The notes below the pieces were generated by a model. The model saw only the letters and a list, made by a program, of their open reading frames with translations, was not told where the DNA came from and searched no databases. From NCBI GenBank assembly GCA_002360555.1, contig DEQS01000045.1, positions 1 through 56,845 on the forward strand: a stretch of 56,845 nucleotides of DNA, written 5' to 3'. The stretch comes from Chloracidobacterium sp. UBA3360. GTDB lineage: Bacteria > Acidobacteriota > Blastocatellia > Pyrinomonadales > Pyrinomonadaceae. Positions 7,540 through 16,538 of this stretch are shown in pieces; position 1 is the first letter of the stretch; each line of letters starts with the position of its first letter. A program made the position numbers and the translations under genes.

Positions 7540-8750
7540 AAGCTGGCAAGCAATTTACCAAGGAATTCGTTGATCTTATTGTTCTCGATCCAACGAACCA
7601 CGACCACGAGATCATTTTCAGGGTCGCAGTAAATGATGTTAGTGCCATTGCCTGTGTGTACGACGATGCCTGTTGGTGCGTTTGGATAGAGCTTTTTGTC
7701 GGTGTTGAGAAACCAGTTCATAAACCCGTAGGTCGGTTGGACAGAGGTCGGTGTTTTTGCCTGACGGACAAATTCATTTGAGAGCTGCTGCTTATTACCC
7801 CATTTACCACCACGCTCGGTCAGCAACCCAAAACGGGCCATGTCGTAGGCATTGATAAACATCCCGCCGCCCCAGTGTCCGCCGCCGCTGATCGATTGGA
7901 CGATCCGACCGTCGAGAACGACATACGAATTTTCATATCCGTACCAACGCCAGGTATTAGACGCTCCGATCTCGTCCATCAGGTTTTCCTTCAAAACTTC
8001 GGGTAGAGGTTTACGCCAAACGTTCAAAGCCGCTAATGCGAGAGCGTTGACGCGGACATCGTTATACTCGTAAACCGTTCCTGGCTCGCCCCGCTGGCGG
8101 TTGAGCCACTTGCTCGAGTCGCGATCAGGCCGGTCGGCCCAGTCGGGCTTGCCCCACAGCATGCCTTCCCAATCGCTCGTCTGCCGCAGCAGATGTTCCC
8201 AAGTTATCTTTCGGTTGTGCTCACTTGCGAATAGATCAAGAAATTTTGGTTTGCCAAATTCGTCCGTATCATCGTATCGCTTGCCAGCCACGTATTGCTC
8301 GACCGGGGCATTATAGTCAATGGCCTTGTCCTGCAAACTGCGGATCAGCTTGCGGTCAAATGCAATACCGACAACCGCCGATAAAAAGCTCTTTGTAACG
8401 CTGTGCGACATATCGACGCGGAGCGGCTCTCCCCATTCGGCGATGATGTAACCATTGCGGATGACGATCCCGGTTGGTTCGCCGCGATCTTTCGTCGGCC
8501 CGACAAGCTCACCAAATGGAGCTTGGCCAAAAGTCTGTGTCAGACCGAGTTCCTGACTTCGCGGCCCTTTCGCCTCGCTCGCAATGGCAAAATCGATCGC
8601 CTCTTTCAGCATAACGCCGTCGATCTTTACCTGTTCAGGAGTACGGCGTTCCCATGAACCTGCCGGCGGTGTGTAATTACTTTGAGCATACGACGATTGC
8701 GTTAGAAGCGATGCTAGAAAAACTATTGTAAACAGTCGTTTATGGAGCAT
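7521..8750 (-). CDS. secreted beta-lactamase-fold serine hydrolase (class C/esterase type)
   Basis: This 409-residue protein belongs to the serine hydrolase family related to class C beta-lactamases, D-peptidases and esterases. From ATG 8750 residues 1-23 form a clear signal peptide ending YAQ; the longer frame from 8792 would add 14 residues and hide it. Catalytic Ser117 and Lys120 lie in SVTK, the Tyr motif is YEYND, and the third motif is HTG (in VVHTGNGTN) in place of KTG. It starts 10 bases after thrA and is probably cotranscribed with thrC-thrA, though no functional link to threonine is evident. True beta-lactamase activity cannot be claimed. Confidence 0.88.
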   Translation of the reverse strand: MLHKRLFTIVFLASLLTQSSYAQSNYTPPAGSWERRTPEQVKIDGVMLKEAIDFAIASEAKGPRSQELGLTQTFGQAPFGELVGPTKDRGEPTGIVIRNGYIIAEWGEPLRVDMSHSVTKSFLSAVVGIAFDRKLIRSLQDKAIDYNAPVEQYVAGKRYDDTDEFGKPKFLDLFASEHNRKITWEHLLRQTSDWEGMLWGKPDWADRPDRDSSKWLNRQRGEPGTVYEYNDVRVNALALAALNVWRKPLPEVLKENLMDEIGASNTWRWYGYENSYVVLDGRIVQSISGGGHWGGGMFINAYDMARFGLLTERGGKWGNKQQLSNEFVRQAKTPTSVQPTYGFMNWFLNTDKKLYPNAPTGIVVHTGNGTNIIYCDPENDLVVVVRWIENNKINEFLGKLLASLKNKAA

Positions 8751-8760
8751 ATTGTCAATT

Positions 8761-11205
8761 TTATGAACGTGCCGCTCTAATGATATCGGCAAAAACGCCG
8801 GCGGCTGTTACATCTGCACCAGCTCCCGCACCTTTGATCACCAACGGCTGGTCAGCGTAGCGGTTTGTGTAGAAGAGTACCGCATTATCTTTGCCCGATA
8901 GATTGGCAAAATTGTGGTCCGGACCGATCGACTGCAGTCCCACGGAAGCCTTGCCATTATCAAACGACGCAATGTATTTCAGCTTCAGCCCCTGTACTGC
9001 TGCGTCATCGAGCAGCTTTCGGAAATGCGTCTCATGCCGCTCCATCTCAGCGTAAAAATCATCGACGCTGCCCGCAAGGCACGATTCCGGCAGAAAACCG
9101 GCATTTGAGATATCATTCATCTCCATTCGCTGTCCTGCCTCTCGGGCGAGGATCAAGATCTTTCTGGCGACGTCTGTTCCGTTAAGGTCGAGCCTTGGGT
9201 CGGGTTCGGTGTAACCCTCAGTCTGGGCTTGGCGGACGACCTCGGCAAACTGTCTTGAGCCGTCGTAATTGTTAAAAACAAAATTGAGCGTCCCTGACAG
9301 CACGGCCTCGATTCGATTAACACGGTCGCCGCTGCGGAGCAGGTCACCAAGTGTATGTATCACTGGCAGGCCAGCACCAACATTTGTTTCAAAAAAGAAA
9401 TTTGTTCCGTATTCGCGAGCTAGGTTCTTTAATTGAATATAGTTATCGTGGTCTGACGACGCGGCGATCTTGTTACACGCAATCACAGATATCGCTTTCG
9501 CGAGCAATTTGGGATAAGTCTCGACGACTACGGGGCTTGCAGTGATATCGACAAAGATCGAGTTTCGCAGGTTACGCTCGATGATCGCATCGGTAAATGC
9601 ATCAATGCTCAACTCGTCTGCGATCGGCAACTTGTCTTTGTAATCACTTAGGTCAACGCCTTCGTCCGCGAGCAGCACCCGAGTGCTGTTGGCGATCCCA
9701 ACAACCCGCAAATTCAAACGCATATCATCAAGCAGATGCTGATGTTGCGACAATATTTGGCCGATCAGCTTGCCCCCGACCGTTCCGACACCGGCGATGT
9801 AAAGATTGATCTGCTTGTTGCCGTCAGAGAAAAATTCCTCGTGCAGCGTGTTCACTGCCTTTCGCACATCTTTCGAAGAGATAACGGCTGAAATATTTCG
9901 CTCGCTCGAACCCTGTGCGATAGCGTGGATATTGATGCCGTTGTGACCGAGCGTGGTGAACATTTTGCCCGAAACGCCCGTGTGCTCTTTCATGTTGTCC
10001 CCGACCAGAGCGAGGATCGAAAATCCGCTCTCGACCTTGAGCGGGTCGATGCGGCCCATATTGATCTCATTTTCAAACTCGAGATCGACCGCGAGCTTTG
10101 CCATTTCGGCGTGTTTTTCTTCGATCGCAACGCAGATCGAGTGTTCGGATGAGCTTTGCGTAATTAGAATGACATTTATCGCCGCCCGCGAAAGAGCGTC
10201 AAATAGACGCTTGGAAAAGCCGGGTATGCCGACCATGCCGCTGCCCTCGAGGTTGAGGATCGTGATCTTGTCGATGCTCGTGATTCCGCGGATCATATCG
10301 GCTTGTGACGCGGATTCCGCCTCGATCAGTGTGCCGTGATGGTCGGGTTCAAAGGTACTTTTGATCAGGATAGGTATGCCTTTTGCCATTACCGGCTGGA
10401 TCGTCGGCGGGTAGATGACCTTTGCTCCAAAATGCGACAGCTCCATCGCCTCGCGATATGTAATGTGCGAGATCTGTCGGACATTGCGGACAAAACGCGG
10501 ATCCGCCGTCATCATGCCTGAGACGTCAGTCCAAATTTCGAGCACCTCGGCATCGACCGCTGCCGCGATTATCGCGGCCGTATAATCAGAGCCGCCGCGT
10601 CCCAGCGTGGTCGTGTAACCGGACGCATCGGACGCAACAAACCCCGGAAAGACAGTGATCCGCGACGGATTTGCGGTCAGATGCCCTTTGATACGTTCAT
10701 GTGTCTCCGCAAAATTAACGCTTGCCGATCCGTGATTGGAATCGGTCCGTATGAGCAGGCGACTATCGACCCATTCATTTTCATGCCCCTCCACGGCGAG
10801 CAGAGCCGACACTATTCGTGTCGAAACGATCTCGCCAAAGCTCAAAATCCGGTCGAGGGTTTTGGGCGACAGCTCGCGGATGAGCCTGACACCTTCACAC
10901 AGATTCTCGAGTTCCTTGATCGTCGATTCGACAAAATCTACGACCGGCGGATTTGCACCCTCGCCAAACAATTCGTTGATCGCGGCAAGATGCCGGTCGC
11001 TGATATCGCTGATCGCTTCGATGTATCCGTCATCACCGCGTTCGGCGGATCGGCCGGCGGCGATCAGAGCGTCGGTCGTGCCTTGCATCGCGGACAGCAC
11101 GATCGCACATTCACCCTCGGCACTCGTCCGGCGAATGATCTCAACAACTTGTCTTATGGCTTCGGGACCGCCGACCGACGAGCCGCCAAATTTCAGGACC
11201 TTCAT
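8761..11205 (-). CDS. thrA: bifunctional aspartokinase / homoserine dehydrogenase
   Basis: It catalyses the first and third steps from aspartate toward threonine and methionine. The 814-residue fusion has, in order, an aspartokinase domain (KFGGSSV at 5-11; TLGRGGSDYTA for ATP/aspartate binding), tandem ACT domains (about 310-455) that normally sense threonine, an NAD(P)-binding Rossmann segment beginning GVGTVGGKL near 468, and the homoserine dehydrogenase catalytic domain (GAGLPVI, then VLSGTLNFVF). Length matches E. coli ThrA. Its start overlaps the thrC stop by four bases, giving a thrC-thrA operon. Confidence 0.96.
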   Translation of the reverse strand: MKVLKFGGSSVGGPEAIRQVVEIIRRTSAEGECAIVLSAMQGTTDALIAAGRSAERGDDGYIEAISDISDRHLAAINELFGEGANPPVVDFVESTIKELENLCEGVRLIRELSPKTLDRILSFGEIVSTRIVSALLAVEGHENEWVDSRLLIRTDSNHGSASVNFAETHERIKGHLTANPSRITVFPGFVASDASGYTTTLGRGGSDYTAAIIAAAVDAEVLEIWTDVSGMMTADPRFVRNVRQISHITYREAMELSHFGAKVIYPPTIQPVMAKGIPILIKSTFEPDHHGTLIEAESASQADMIRGITSIDKITILNLEGSGMVGIPGFSKRLFDALSRAAINVILITQSSSEHSICVAIEEKHAEMAKLAVDLEFENEINMGRIDPLKVESGFSILALVGDNMKEHTGVSGKMFTTLGHNGINIHAIAQGSSERNISAVISSKDVRKAVNTLHEEFFSDGNKQINLYIAGVGTVGGKLIGQILSQHQHLLDDMRLNLRVVGIANSTRVLLADEGVDLSDYKDKLPIADELSIDAFTDAIIERNLRNSIFVDITASPVVVETYPKLLAKAISVIACNKIAASSDHDNYIQLKNLAREYGTNFFFETNVGAGLPVIHTLGDLLRSGDRVNRIEAVLSGTLNFVFNNYDGSRQFAEVVRQAQTEGYTEPDPRLDLNGTDVARKILILAREAGQRMEMNDISNAGFLPESCLAGSVDDFYAEMERHETHFRKLLDDAAVQGLKLKYIASFDNGKASVGLQSIGPDHNFANLSGKDNAVLFYTNRYADQPLVIKGAGAGADVTAAGVFADIIRAARS

Positions 11206-12494
11206 ATCTTGCTCAACAAAACTTCGCGCAACCCTTCGTAATCGTTATCCATCTCGGTGCTGACCTTTTGTTTTGAATAAAGTTCCTCAACCGACGGCGG
11301 CGTTGCTCCAAACGTCCCGATTATCTCACGGACCGAATCGAATTTCACAGGATGTGCGGTTTCGAGGAAAAGCCCTCGTGAATTTGGATGAGTTTCCAAA
11401 TGACCAGCCAACGCCCGGTAGCCGACCGCACCGTGGGGGTCGAGAATGGATCCGGAATCATTATAAACATCGAGCATCGTCCGAGCCGTGACGTCATCTG
11501 AGATGCTAACCGATTCGAGCTTTTCCTTGAGATCGACAAATTTATTACCAAATATCTCGAGTATGCGAACAAAGTTGCTCGGGGCACCAACATCCATTGC
11601 GTTCGAGAGTGTGGCAACAGATTCGTGCGGTTCGTAATTTTGCGTTTCGAGAAATCGCGTGACGACATCGTTGGCATTGCAGGCCGCGATAAATTTCTTT
11701 ACTGGCAAGCCTGAAATATGGGCTAAGATTCCGGACGCAAGATTTCCAAAATTACCGCTTGGAACAGAAATAACAGGCGGCTCGCCCTGCCATTGCTTTA
11801 ACCCAAAGAAGTAATAAAATTGCTGCGGCAGCCAGCGGGCGACGTTGATCGAATTGGCTGATGTTAGGTGAACTTTTGATTGCAGCTCGCTGTCAGCAAG
11901 TGCCTGTTTTGCGAGCGCCTGACAGTCGTCGAAATTACCATGTAATTCCAATGTAGTTACATTTCCGCCAAGCGTTGTCAATTGTAATTCCTGCACCTTA
12001 CTGACCTTTCCCTTTGGGTACAAGATAACAACCTCAATTCCCTCGACGCCGTGAAAGCCCGCCGCGACGGCACCGCCCGTATCACCCGAGGTCGCAACGA
12101 TAACAATGGTTTTCTCTTTATTGTCCCGCGAAAAGTGCCGCAAACACCGGCTCATAAACCGTGCACCCACATCCTTGAACGCGAGCGTTGGCCCGTGAAA
12201 AAGCTCAAGTGTCGATATTCGATCAGTTATTGGAACAAGAGGGAAATCAAAATTAACCGTCTCACTGCATATCTCAAACAGAGTATCGTCAGGTATATCG
12301 CCATCAACATACGGCCGGATCACGTCGAAAGCGATCTGTTCGTTCGCCATATCGGCAAGCCGATCAATGAACCCGACTTCAAGACGCGGCAACTCGGACG
12401 GGAAATAGAGCCCCTTGTCATCGGGCTGGCCATTGAGTACAGCCTCGCGAAACGAGACATGAGGCGACACGCGGTTTGTGCTAAAGTAATGCAT
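11202..12494 (-). CDS. thrC: threonine synthase
   Basis: ThrC is a PLP enzyme that converts O-phosphohomoserine to threonine in the cytoplasm. The 430-residue protein has the N-terminal threonine-synthase domain, the PLP-binding Lys107 in LAFKDVG, the phosphate-binding SGDTGGAVAAGF loop, and SVPSGNFGNLASG further on. Length fits the shorter bacterial ThrC type. It is first of the reverse-strand thrC-thrA unit and diverges from thrB, so all three threonine genes could be controlled from the 146-base gap, which holds a large palindrome. No Shine-Dalgarno sequence is evident before the ATG. Confidence 0.96.
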   Translation of the reverse strand: MHYFSTNRVSPHVSFREAVLNGQPDDKGLYFPSELPRLEVGFIDRLADMANEQIAFDVIRPYVDGDIPDDTLFEICSETVNFDFPLVPITDRISTLELFHGPTLAFKDVGARFMSRCLRHFSRDNKEKTIVIVATSGDTGGAVAAGFHGVEGIEVVILYPKGKVSKVQELQLTTLGGNVTTLELHGNFDDCQALAKQALADSELQSKVHLTSANSINVARWLPQQFYYFFGLKQWQGEPPVISVPSGNFGNLASGILAHISGLPVKKFIAACNANDVVTRFLETQNYEPHESVATLSNAMDVGAPSNFVRILEIFGNKFVDLKEKLESVSISDDVTARTMLDVYNDSGSILDPHGAVGYRALAGHLETHPNSRGLFLETAHPVKFDSVREIIGTFGATPPSVEELYSKQKVSTEMDNDYEGLREVLLSKI

Positions 12495-12514
12495 CGTAAA
12501 TGAGTTGTTATTCG

Positions 12515-12585
12515 ACAGGATGGACAGGATCAGTAGGATTCAAGAGAACAACTTTTATTTATCCTGTTGATCCTGTCCATCCTGT
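12515..12585. repeat. 25-bp-arm palindrome between divergent thrC and thrB
   Basis: The left arm 12515-12539 and right arm 12561-12585 are reverse complements at 23 of 25 positions, separated by 21 bases. Each arm is built from the unit ACAGGAT repeated three times (ACAGGATGGACAGGATCA...). It would form a long hairpin or cruciform in the only control region of the threonine genes. The internal repeat structure suggests a dispersed element rather than a custom operator, but a regulatory effect is possible. Confidence 0.85.
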
Positions 12586-12640
12586 TAAAATTCAACCGTG
12601 GACAAGCTAATAATATACGGGTTCTCACGTTTTTAGAAAT

Positions 12641-13558
12641 ATGGACGAGGTCAGCGTTAGGTCACCGGCAACTGTTTCGAACGTCGTATGCGGTTTTGAC
12701 TGTCTCGGCTTTGCTCTAGAAGAGCCGTTTGACGAGATGACGGTCCGGAAGATAAACGACCGCGAAGTGCGGATCATCAATCGCGACAACTATGGGTTGC
12801 CGACCGATCCTACAAAGAATGTTGCCGGAGTTGCTCTCCAGGCGTTGATGGACGCTGCTCAGATCGATCACGGTTTTGAGGTCGAGATCACAAAACACAT
12901 CAAACCCGGCAGCGGCATCGGGTCGAGTTCGGCAAGCTCATGCGGTGCAGTCGTCGCAGCCAATAGGCTGCTCGGTGATAGATTTTCAAAACTTGAATTG
13001 GTCGATTTCGCAATGGCCGGCGAGATGCTCGCCTCAGGCACGCGTCATGCCGACAACGTTGCACCCAGTATTTACGGTGGATTTACGCTCGTTCGATCGG
13101 TCGATCCACTCGATATTGTTGAGATAGATTTTCCGGCTTTGTTCGCGACAGTCATTCATCCGCAGATCGAGATCAAAACCGCCGAGGCTCGTGCGATCCT
13201 ACCAAAAGACGTGCCGCTAAAAGACGCCGTCAAAAACTGGAGCAATCTCGGAGCACTCGTTGCGGCCCTCAGCTCAGGCGATTACGATCTGATGGCCCGC
13301 TCGATGGTAGATCTAATTGTCGAACCCGCTCGAAAATCATTGATCCCAAAATTTGACGAAGTAAAGAACATATCTCTCGCGGCCGGGGCGATCGGCGGCG
13401 GTATCTCCGGATCGGGGCCATCGATGTTCATGCTCAGCCAAACCCCGGAGACCGCCGAAGCAGTTAAAACTGTAATGCACAATGTCTATTCGCAAACGGA
13501 TATTGATTTCAACATTTATGTCTCGCGGATCCACCGCGAAGGTGTCCGTTTCGTTTGA
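12641..13558 (+). CDS. thrB: homoserine kinase
   Basis: ThrB phosphorylates homoserine with ATP, supplying the ThrC substrate. The 305-residue protein is a GHMP kinase: N-terminal RSPATVSNVVCGFDCLGFAL block, the phosphate-binding loop KPGSGIGSSSASS (88-100), and the C-terminal glycine-rich GGGISGSGPSMF motif. Length is normal. It is transcribed away from thrC-thrA and has no clear ribosome-binding site before the ATG. Together the three genes cover aspartate to threonine except for aspartate-semialdehyde dehydrogenase. Confidence 0.96.
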   Translation: MDEVSVRSPATVSNVVCGFDCLGFALEEPFDEMTVRKINDREVRIINRDNYGLPTDPTKNVAGVALQALMDAAQIDHGFEVEITKHIKPGSGIGSSSASSCGAVVAANRLLGDRFSKLELVDFAMAGEMLASGTRHADNVAPSIYGGFTLVRSVDPLDIVEIDFPALFATVIHPQIEIKTAEARAILPKDVPLKDAVKNWSNLGALVAALSSGDYDLMARSMVDLIVEPARKSLIPKFDEVKNISLAAGAIGGGISGSGPSMFMLSQTPETAEAVKTVMHNVYSQTDIDFNIYVSRIHREGVRFV

Positions 13559-13609
13559 GCCTCAAGCTGGCTATTTTCATTCATCGCAAAACTGGTAAGA
13601 TATTTATAG

Positions 13610-15853
13610 ATGTTAACGCGTGAGTTAGAAGAAACGTTGAGTTTTGCCGTCGATGAGGCGGTCAAGCACAAGCACGAATTTGTGACGCTTGAGCATTTGC
13701 TGTTTGCACTGCTCGAAGACACGGCGGCGCGTGAGATATTGTTTAATTGCGGTGCACAGATCGAGGAACTTGCGCGGGCTTTGCAGGAATATTTCGAGAC
13801 CCAGCTCGAAAAAATACCGGCTGACGTCAAGACGATGCCGGAGCTGACTTCGACGTTTCAATCGACGATCTCGTACGCGGTACTTCAGGCCGAGGGCAGC
13901 GGACAACCGGCGGTTGACGGCGGCAACATTCTCGCCGCGCTTTATCAGGCCGAACAATCGTATGCCGTTTATCTCCTCCTGCAACAGGGCGTTTCGCGGC
14001 TCGATATCCTCAATTACATCTCGCACGGTATTTCAAAGGTCGATGACGGCGACATGCTGCCCGATTTTGATCTTGACGATGACGAAAATCCGTTTCAGTC
14101 GGGACCTCGTAAGAAGCCGCTTGAGAGTTTTTGTGTCGAGTTGGTCGCAAAAGCCGAGGCCGGCGAGATCGACCCGATCGTCGGCCGCACGGCTGAGATC
14201 GAACGAACGATCCAGGTTCTGTGCCGACGTAAGAAAAATAATCCGCTTTATGTCGGCGAACCGGGCGTCGGCAAAACAGCCTTGGCCGAGGGCCTCGCTC
14301 TAAAGATCAGCGAGGGTAATGTGCCAGAGGTTTTGCAAGGAGCTAAAGTATTTGCACTCGATATGGGTGCGGTGCTCGCCGGCACGCGTTATCGCGGCGA
14401 TTTTGAACAGCGTTTCAAAGCGATCATAACAGAGCTGAAAGAACACGAAAATGCGATCCTTTTTATCGACGAGATACATACGATCGTGGGTGCGGGAGCG
14501 GTATCAGGCGGCTCGATGGATGCGTCAAACATCCTAAAACCTGCGCTGGCCGAAGGGGCATTGCGGTGTATCGGCTCAACGACACACGCCGAATACAAGG
14601 CTGCGTTTGATCGCGACCGGGCTCTAGCACGCCGATTTCAGCGAATTGACATTAACGAACCAACCATCGAAGAAACCTACGAAATCCTCAAGGGGCTAAA
14701 ACGTTTTTACGAACAGCACCACGGCGTAAAATACGGCAACGACGCTCTGCGGACCGCCGCCGAGCTTGCCGGGAAATATATCAACGACCGTTTTCTGCCG
14801 GACAAGGCCATCGACGTTATCGACGAGGTTGGCGCGTCGGTCAAGCTGTTGCCCGCCAGCCGCCGTCCTAAAAAGGTCTCGGTCCAGATGGTCGAAAACA
14901 CCATCGCCCGCATGGCAAAGATCCCGCCAAAAACAGTCGTCGCCAACGAAAAAGAGCGGCTCAAAACACTTCGTGACGACCTAAAGAAAACGATCTTTGG
15001 CCAGGACGAGGCGATCGATGCGATCGTAGATGCGATACAAATATCGCGTGCCGGGCTAGGTGCGCAAGAGAAACCGGTCGGGTCATTTCTATTTTCGGGT
15101 CCGACAGGTGTTGGTAAGACAGAGGTTTCGAAACAGCTTGCCGAGACGCTCGGTGTCGAGTTTATGCGATTCGACATGAGCGAATACGCCGAGCCTCATA
15201 CTGTTTCGCGTCTTATCGGCGCACCGCCCGGATACGTCGGTTTTGACCAAGGCGGTTTGTTGACCGAAGCGATCATGCGAACGCCTCATGCTGTGCTCGT
15301 TTTGGATGAGATCGAAAAGGCTCATCCGAATCTGTTCAACTTGCTTCTTCAAGTGATGGACTCGGCCACGCTGACTGACAACAACGGCAAGAAAGCAGAT
15401 TTTCGCAACGTCATATTGATAATGACGACTAACGCCGGGGCGAGGGAATTGTCATCGGGAGGAGTTGGTTTTAGAAATGCGTCCGATACTAAGGGCAACG
15501 CCAAAGGCGTGATCGAGCGTACATTTACGCCCGAATTTCGCAACCGGCTAGATGCATGGGTTCCGTTCAAACCACTCGATATCGACATTATCAAGTTGAT
15601 CGTCGATAAATTTATCAAAGAGTTGAACGGCCAGCTTGCGGAAAAACGCGTACTTGTAAAACTTACCGAAGAGGCTCGCGAATGGCTTGCGATAAACGGT
15701 TTTGACGCCCGCTACGGAGCACGTCCGATGTCGCGGCTCATCCACGAAAAGATCAAACAGCCGCTGGCAAACGAGATCCTGTTTGGCAAACTTGCCGATG
15801 GCGGCAGTGCTCTAGTCGATGAAAAAGAAGGTGAGCTTACGTTGAAGTTCTGA
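13610..15853 (+). CDS. clpA: ATP-dependent Clp protease ATP-binding subunit ClpA
   Basis: ClpA unfolds proteins and feeds them to ClpP; with ClpS it degrades N-end-rule substrates. The 747-residue protein has a Clp N-domain (1-145), an acidic linker, a first AAA+ module with Walker A GEPGVGKT (216-223) and Walker B ILFIDEIHT, and a second with Walker A GPTGVGKTE and Walker B VLVLDEIEKAH. No UVR domain is present, which separates it from ClpC. The ClpP-docking loop reads GGVGF instead of the usual IGF/IGL. clpS and clpP are not adjacent. No Shine-Dalgarno precedes the ATG; TAAGAT ends nine bases before it. Confidence 0.95.
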   Translation: MLTRELEETLSFAVDEAVKHKHEFVTLEHLLFALLEDTAAREILFNCGAQIEELARALQEYFETQLEKIPADVKTMPELTSTFQSTISYAVLQAEGSGQPAVDGGNILAALYQAEQSYAVYLLLQQGVSRLDILNYISHGISKVDDGDMLPDFDLDDDENPFQSGPRKKPLESFCVELVAKAEAGEIDPIVGRTAEIERTIQVLCRRKKNNPLYVGEPGVGKTALAEGLALKISEGNVPEVLQGAKVFALDMGAVLAGTRYRGDFEQRFKAIITELKEHENAILFIDEIHTIVGAGAVSGGSMDASNILKPALAEGALRCIGSTTHAEYKAAFDRDRALARRFQRIDINEPTIEETYEILKGLKRFYEQHHGVKYGNDALRTAAELAGKYINDRFLPDKAIDVIDEVGASVKLLPASRRPKKVSVQMVENTIARMAKIPPKTVVANEKERLKTLRDDLKKTIFGQDEAIDAIVDAIQISRAGLGAQEKPVGSFLFSGPTGVGKTEVSKQLAETLGVEFMRFDMSEYAEPHTVSRLIGAPPGYVGFDQGGLLTEAIMRTPHAVLVLDEIEKAHPNLFNLLLQVMDSATLTDNNGKKADFRNVILIMTTNAGARELSSGGVGFRNASDTKGNAKGVIERTFTPEFRNRLDAWVPFKPLDIDIIKLIVDKFIKELNGQLAEKRVLVKLTEEAREWLAINGFDARYGARPMSRLIHEKIKQPLANEILFGKLADGGSALVDEKEGELTLKF

Positions 15854-15877
15854 TCGCCGAACTTAAGTCAAAACAAA

Positions 15878-15908
15878 AGCCCGTCGATCGCTCGGCGGGC
15901 TGTTTATA
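15878..15908 (+). terminator. probable terminator after clpA
   Basis: AGCCCG (15878-15883) pairs with CGGGCT (15896-15901); TCGA/TCGG extend the stem to ten pairs, including one G-T pair, around a TCGC loop. A short T-rich stretch (GTTTATAT) follows, so it is a moderate intrinsic terminator. Confidence 0.7.
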
Positions 15909-15955
15909 TAGCGGTATCCGGAGAATCCGTCCGGTCCGGTTGGCGTAAGATCAGC

Positions 15956-16531
15956 CTATTTCTTGACGATCTTGGCTGTAAAACTACCTTTTATAGAACG
16001 GTCCTTGTCCGTTATATCAACCTCGCCTGAAACCGAATCAGCTGTGACCGCAGTTATTTTGAGCTGACCTTTTGCGCTTGGGGTTGATGACATCAGACCA
16101 AAATCGTCCGCCTTCTCTTTGCCATCAGCGAACGTCGTTATCGACGCGCCGTCAAACTTATTCCATCGTTCGGCGCCTACCGTATAGGTGCCTACCTTAA
16201 ATGGAGCTTTTTCATCCGAGTTTTCTTCACCAACAAACCCAAAATGGACCCTTATCTGAGAGTCAGCCGTTAGCGGTTTTACCTTGACCGTATCGTTTGG
16301 CTCAAAGTTTACGAGATCGATGCTATACGACGTACCGCGCGAGGCGCGGACCACACCGTCGCCTGTTGGCTTTTCGGTATAGGTCATCACTGAGATATAG
16401 GTACTACTACCCTTTATGTCAAATTTGACGTCCTTACCACCAGATTTGACCGCGAGACTCGATCCGCCCCCTGCTCCGCCACATGCAACGGCAAAAAGTG
16501 CGCACATTGTAATTATTATTAGTTTTTTCAT
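15956..16531 (-). CDS. small lipoprotein of unknown function, paralogue of the 17443-17964 product
   Basis: I do not recognise a named family. The 191-residue protein has a short lipoprotein signal (lipobox AVAC, Cys17), followed by the flexible GGAGGGSS linker and a beta-rich domain. The C-terminal 40 residues (KGQLKITAVTADSVSGEVDI, then SIKGSFTAKIVKK) align with the same region of the lipoprotein at 17443-17964, and both begin KDVxFxxK after the linker, so the two are duplicates of one fold. A good AGGAG site precedes the ATG. It is the last gene of a seven-gene reverse-strand run. Confidence 0.75.
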   Translation of the reverse strand: MKKLIIITMCALFAVACGGAGGGSSLAVKSGGKDVKFDIKGSSTYISVMTYTEKPTGDGVVRASRGTSYSIDLVNFEPNDTVKVKPLTADSQIRVHFGFVGEENSDEKAPFKVGTYTVGAERWNKFDGASITTFADGKEKADDFGLMSSTPSAKGQLKITAVTADSVSGEVDITDKDRSIKGSFTAKIVKK

Positions 16532-16538
16532 ATTGCTC

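Noticed and set aside
7521..8750. Calling the serine hydrolase a beta-lactamase resistance gene
   Set aside because: The SxxK fold is shared with esterases and peptidases; HTG replaces KTG and the setting is metabolic, so resistance is not supported.
10681..11263. Overlapping plus-strand frames (186 and 175 codons) opposite thrA/thrC
   Set aside because: They cross the thrA-thrC junction antisense to strongly conserved enzymes and have no recognisable product.
12475..12486. 12-base match TTTGTGCTAAAG also present before alaS (3334-3345)
   Set aside because: Here it lies within the thrC coding start; a single 12-base match in 57 kb may be chance or a repeat fragment, and it does not form a promoter for thrC.
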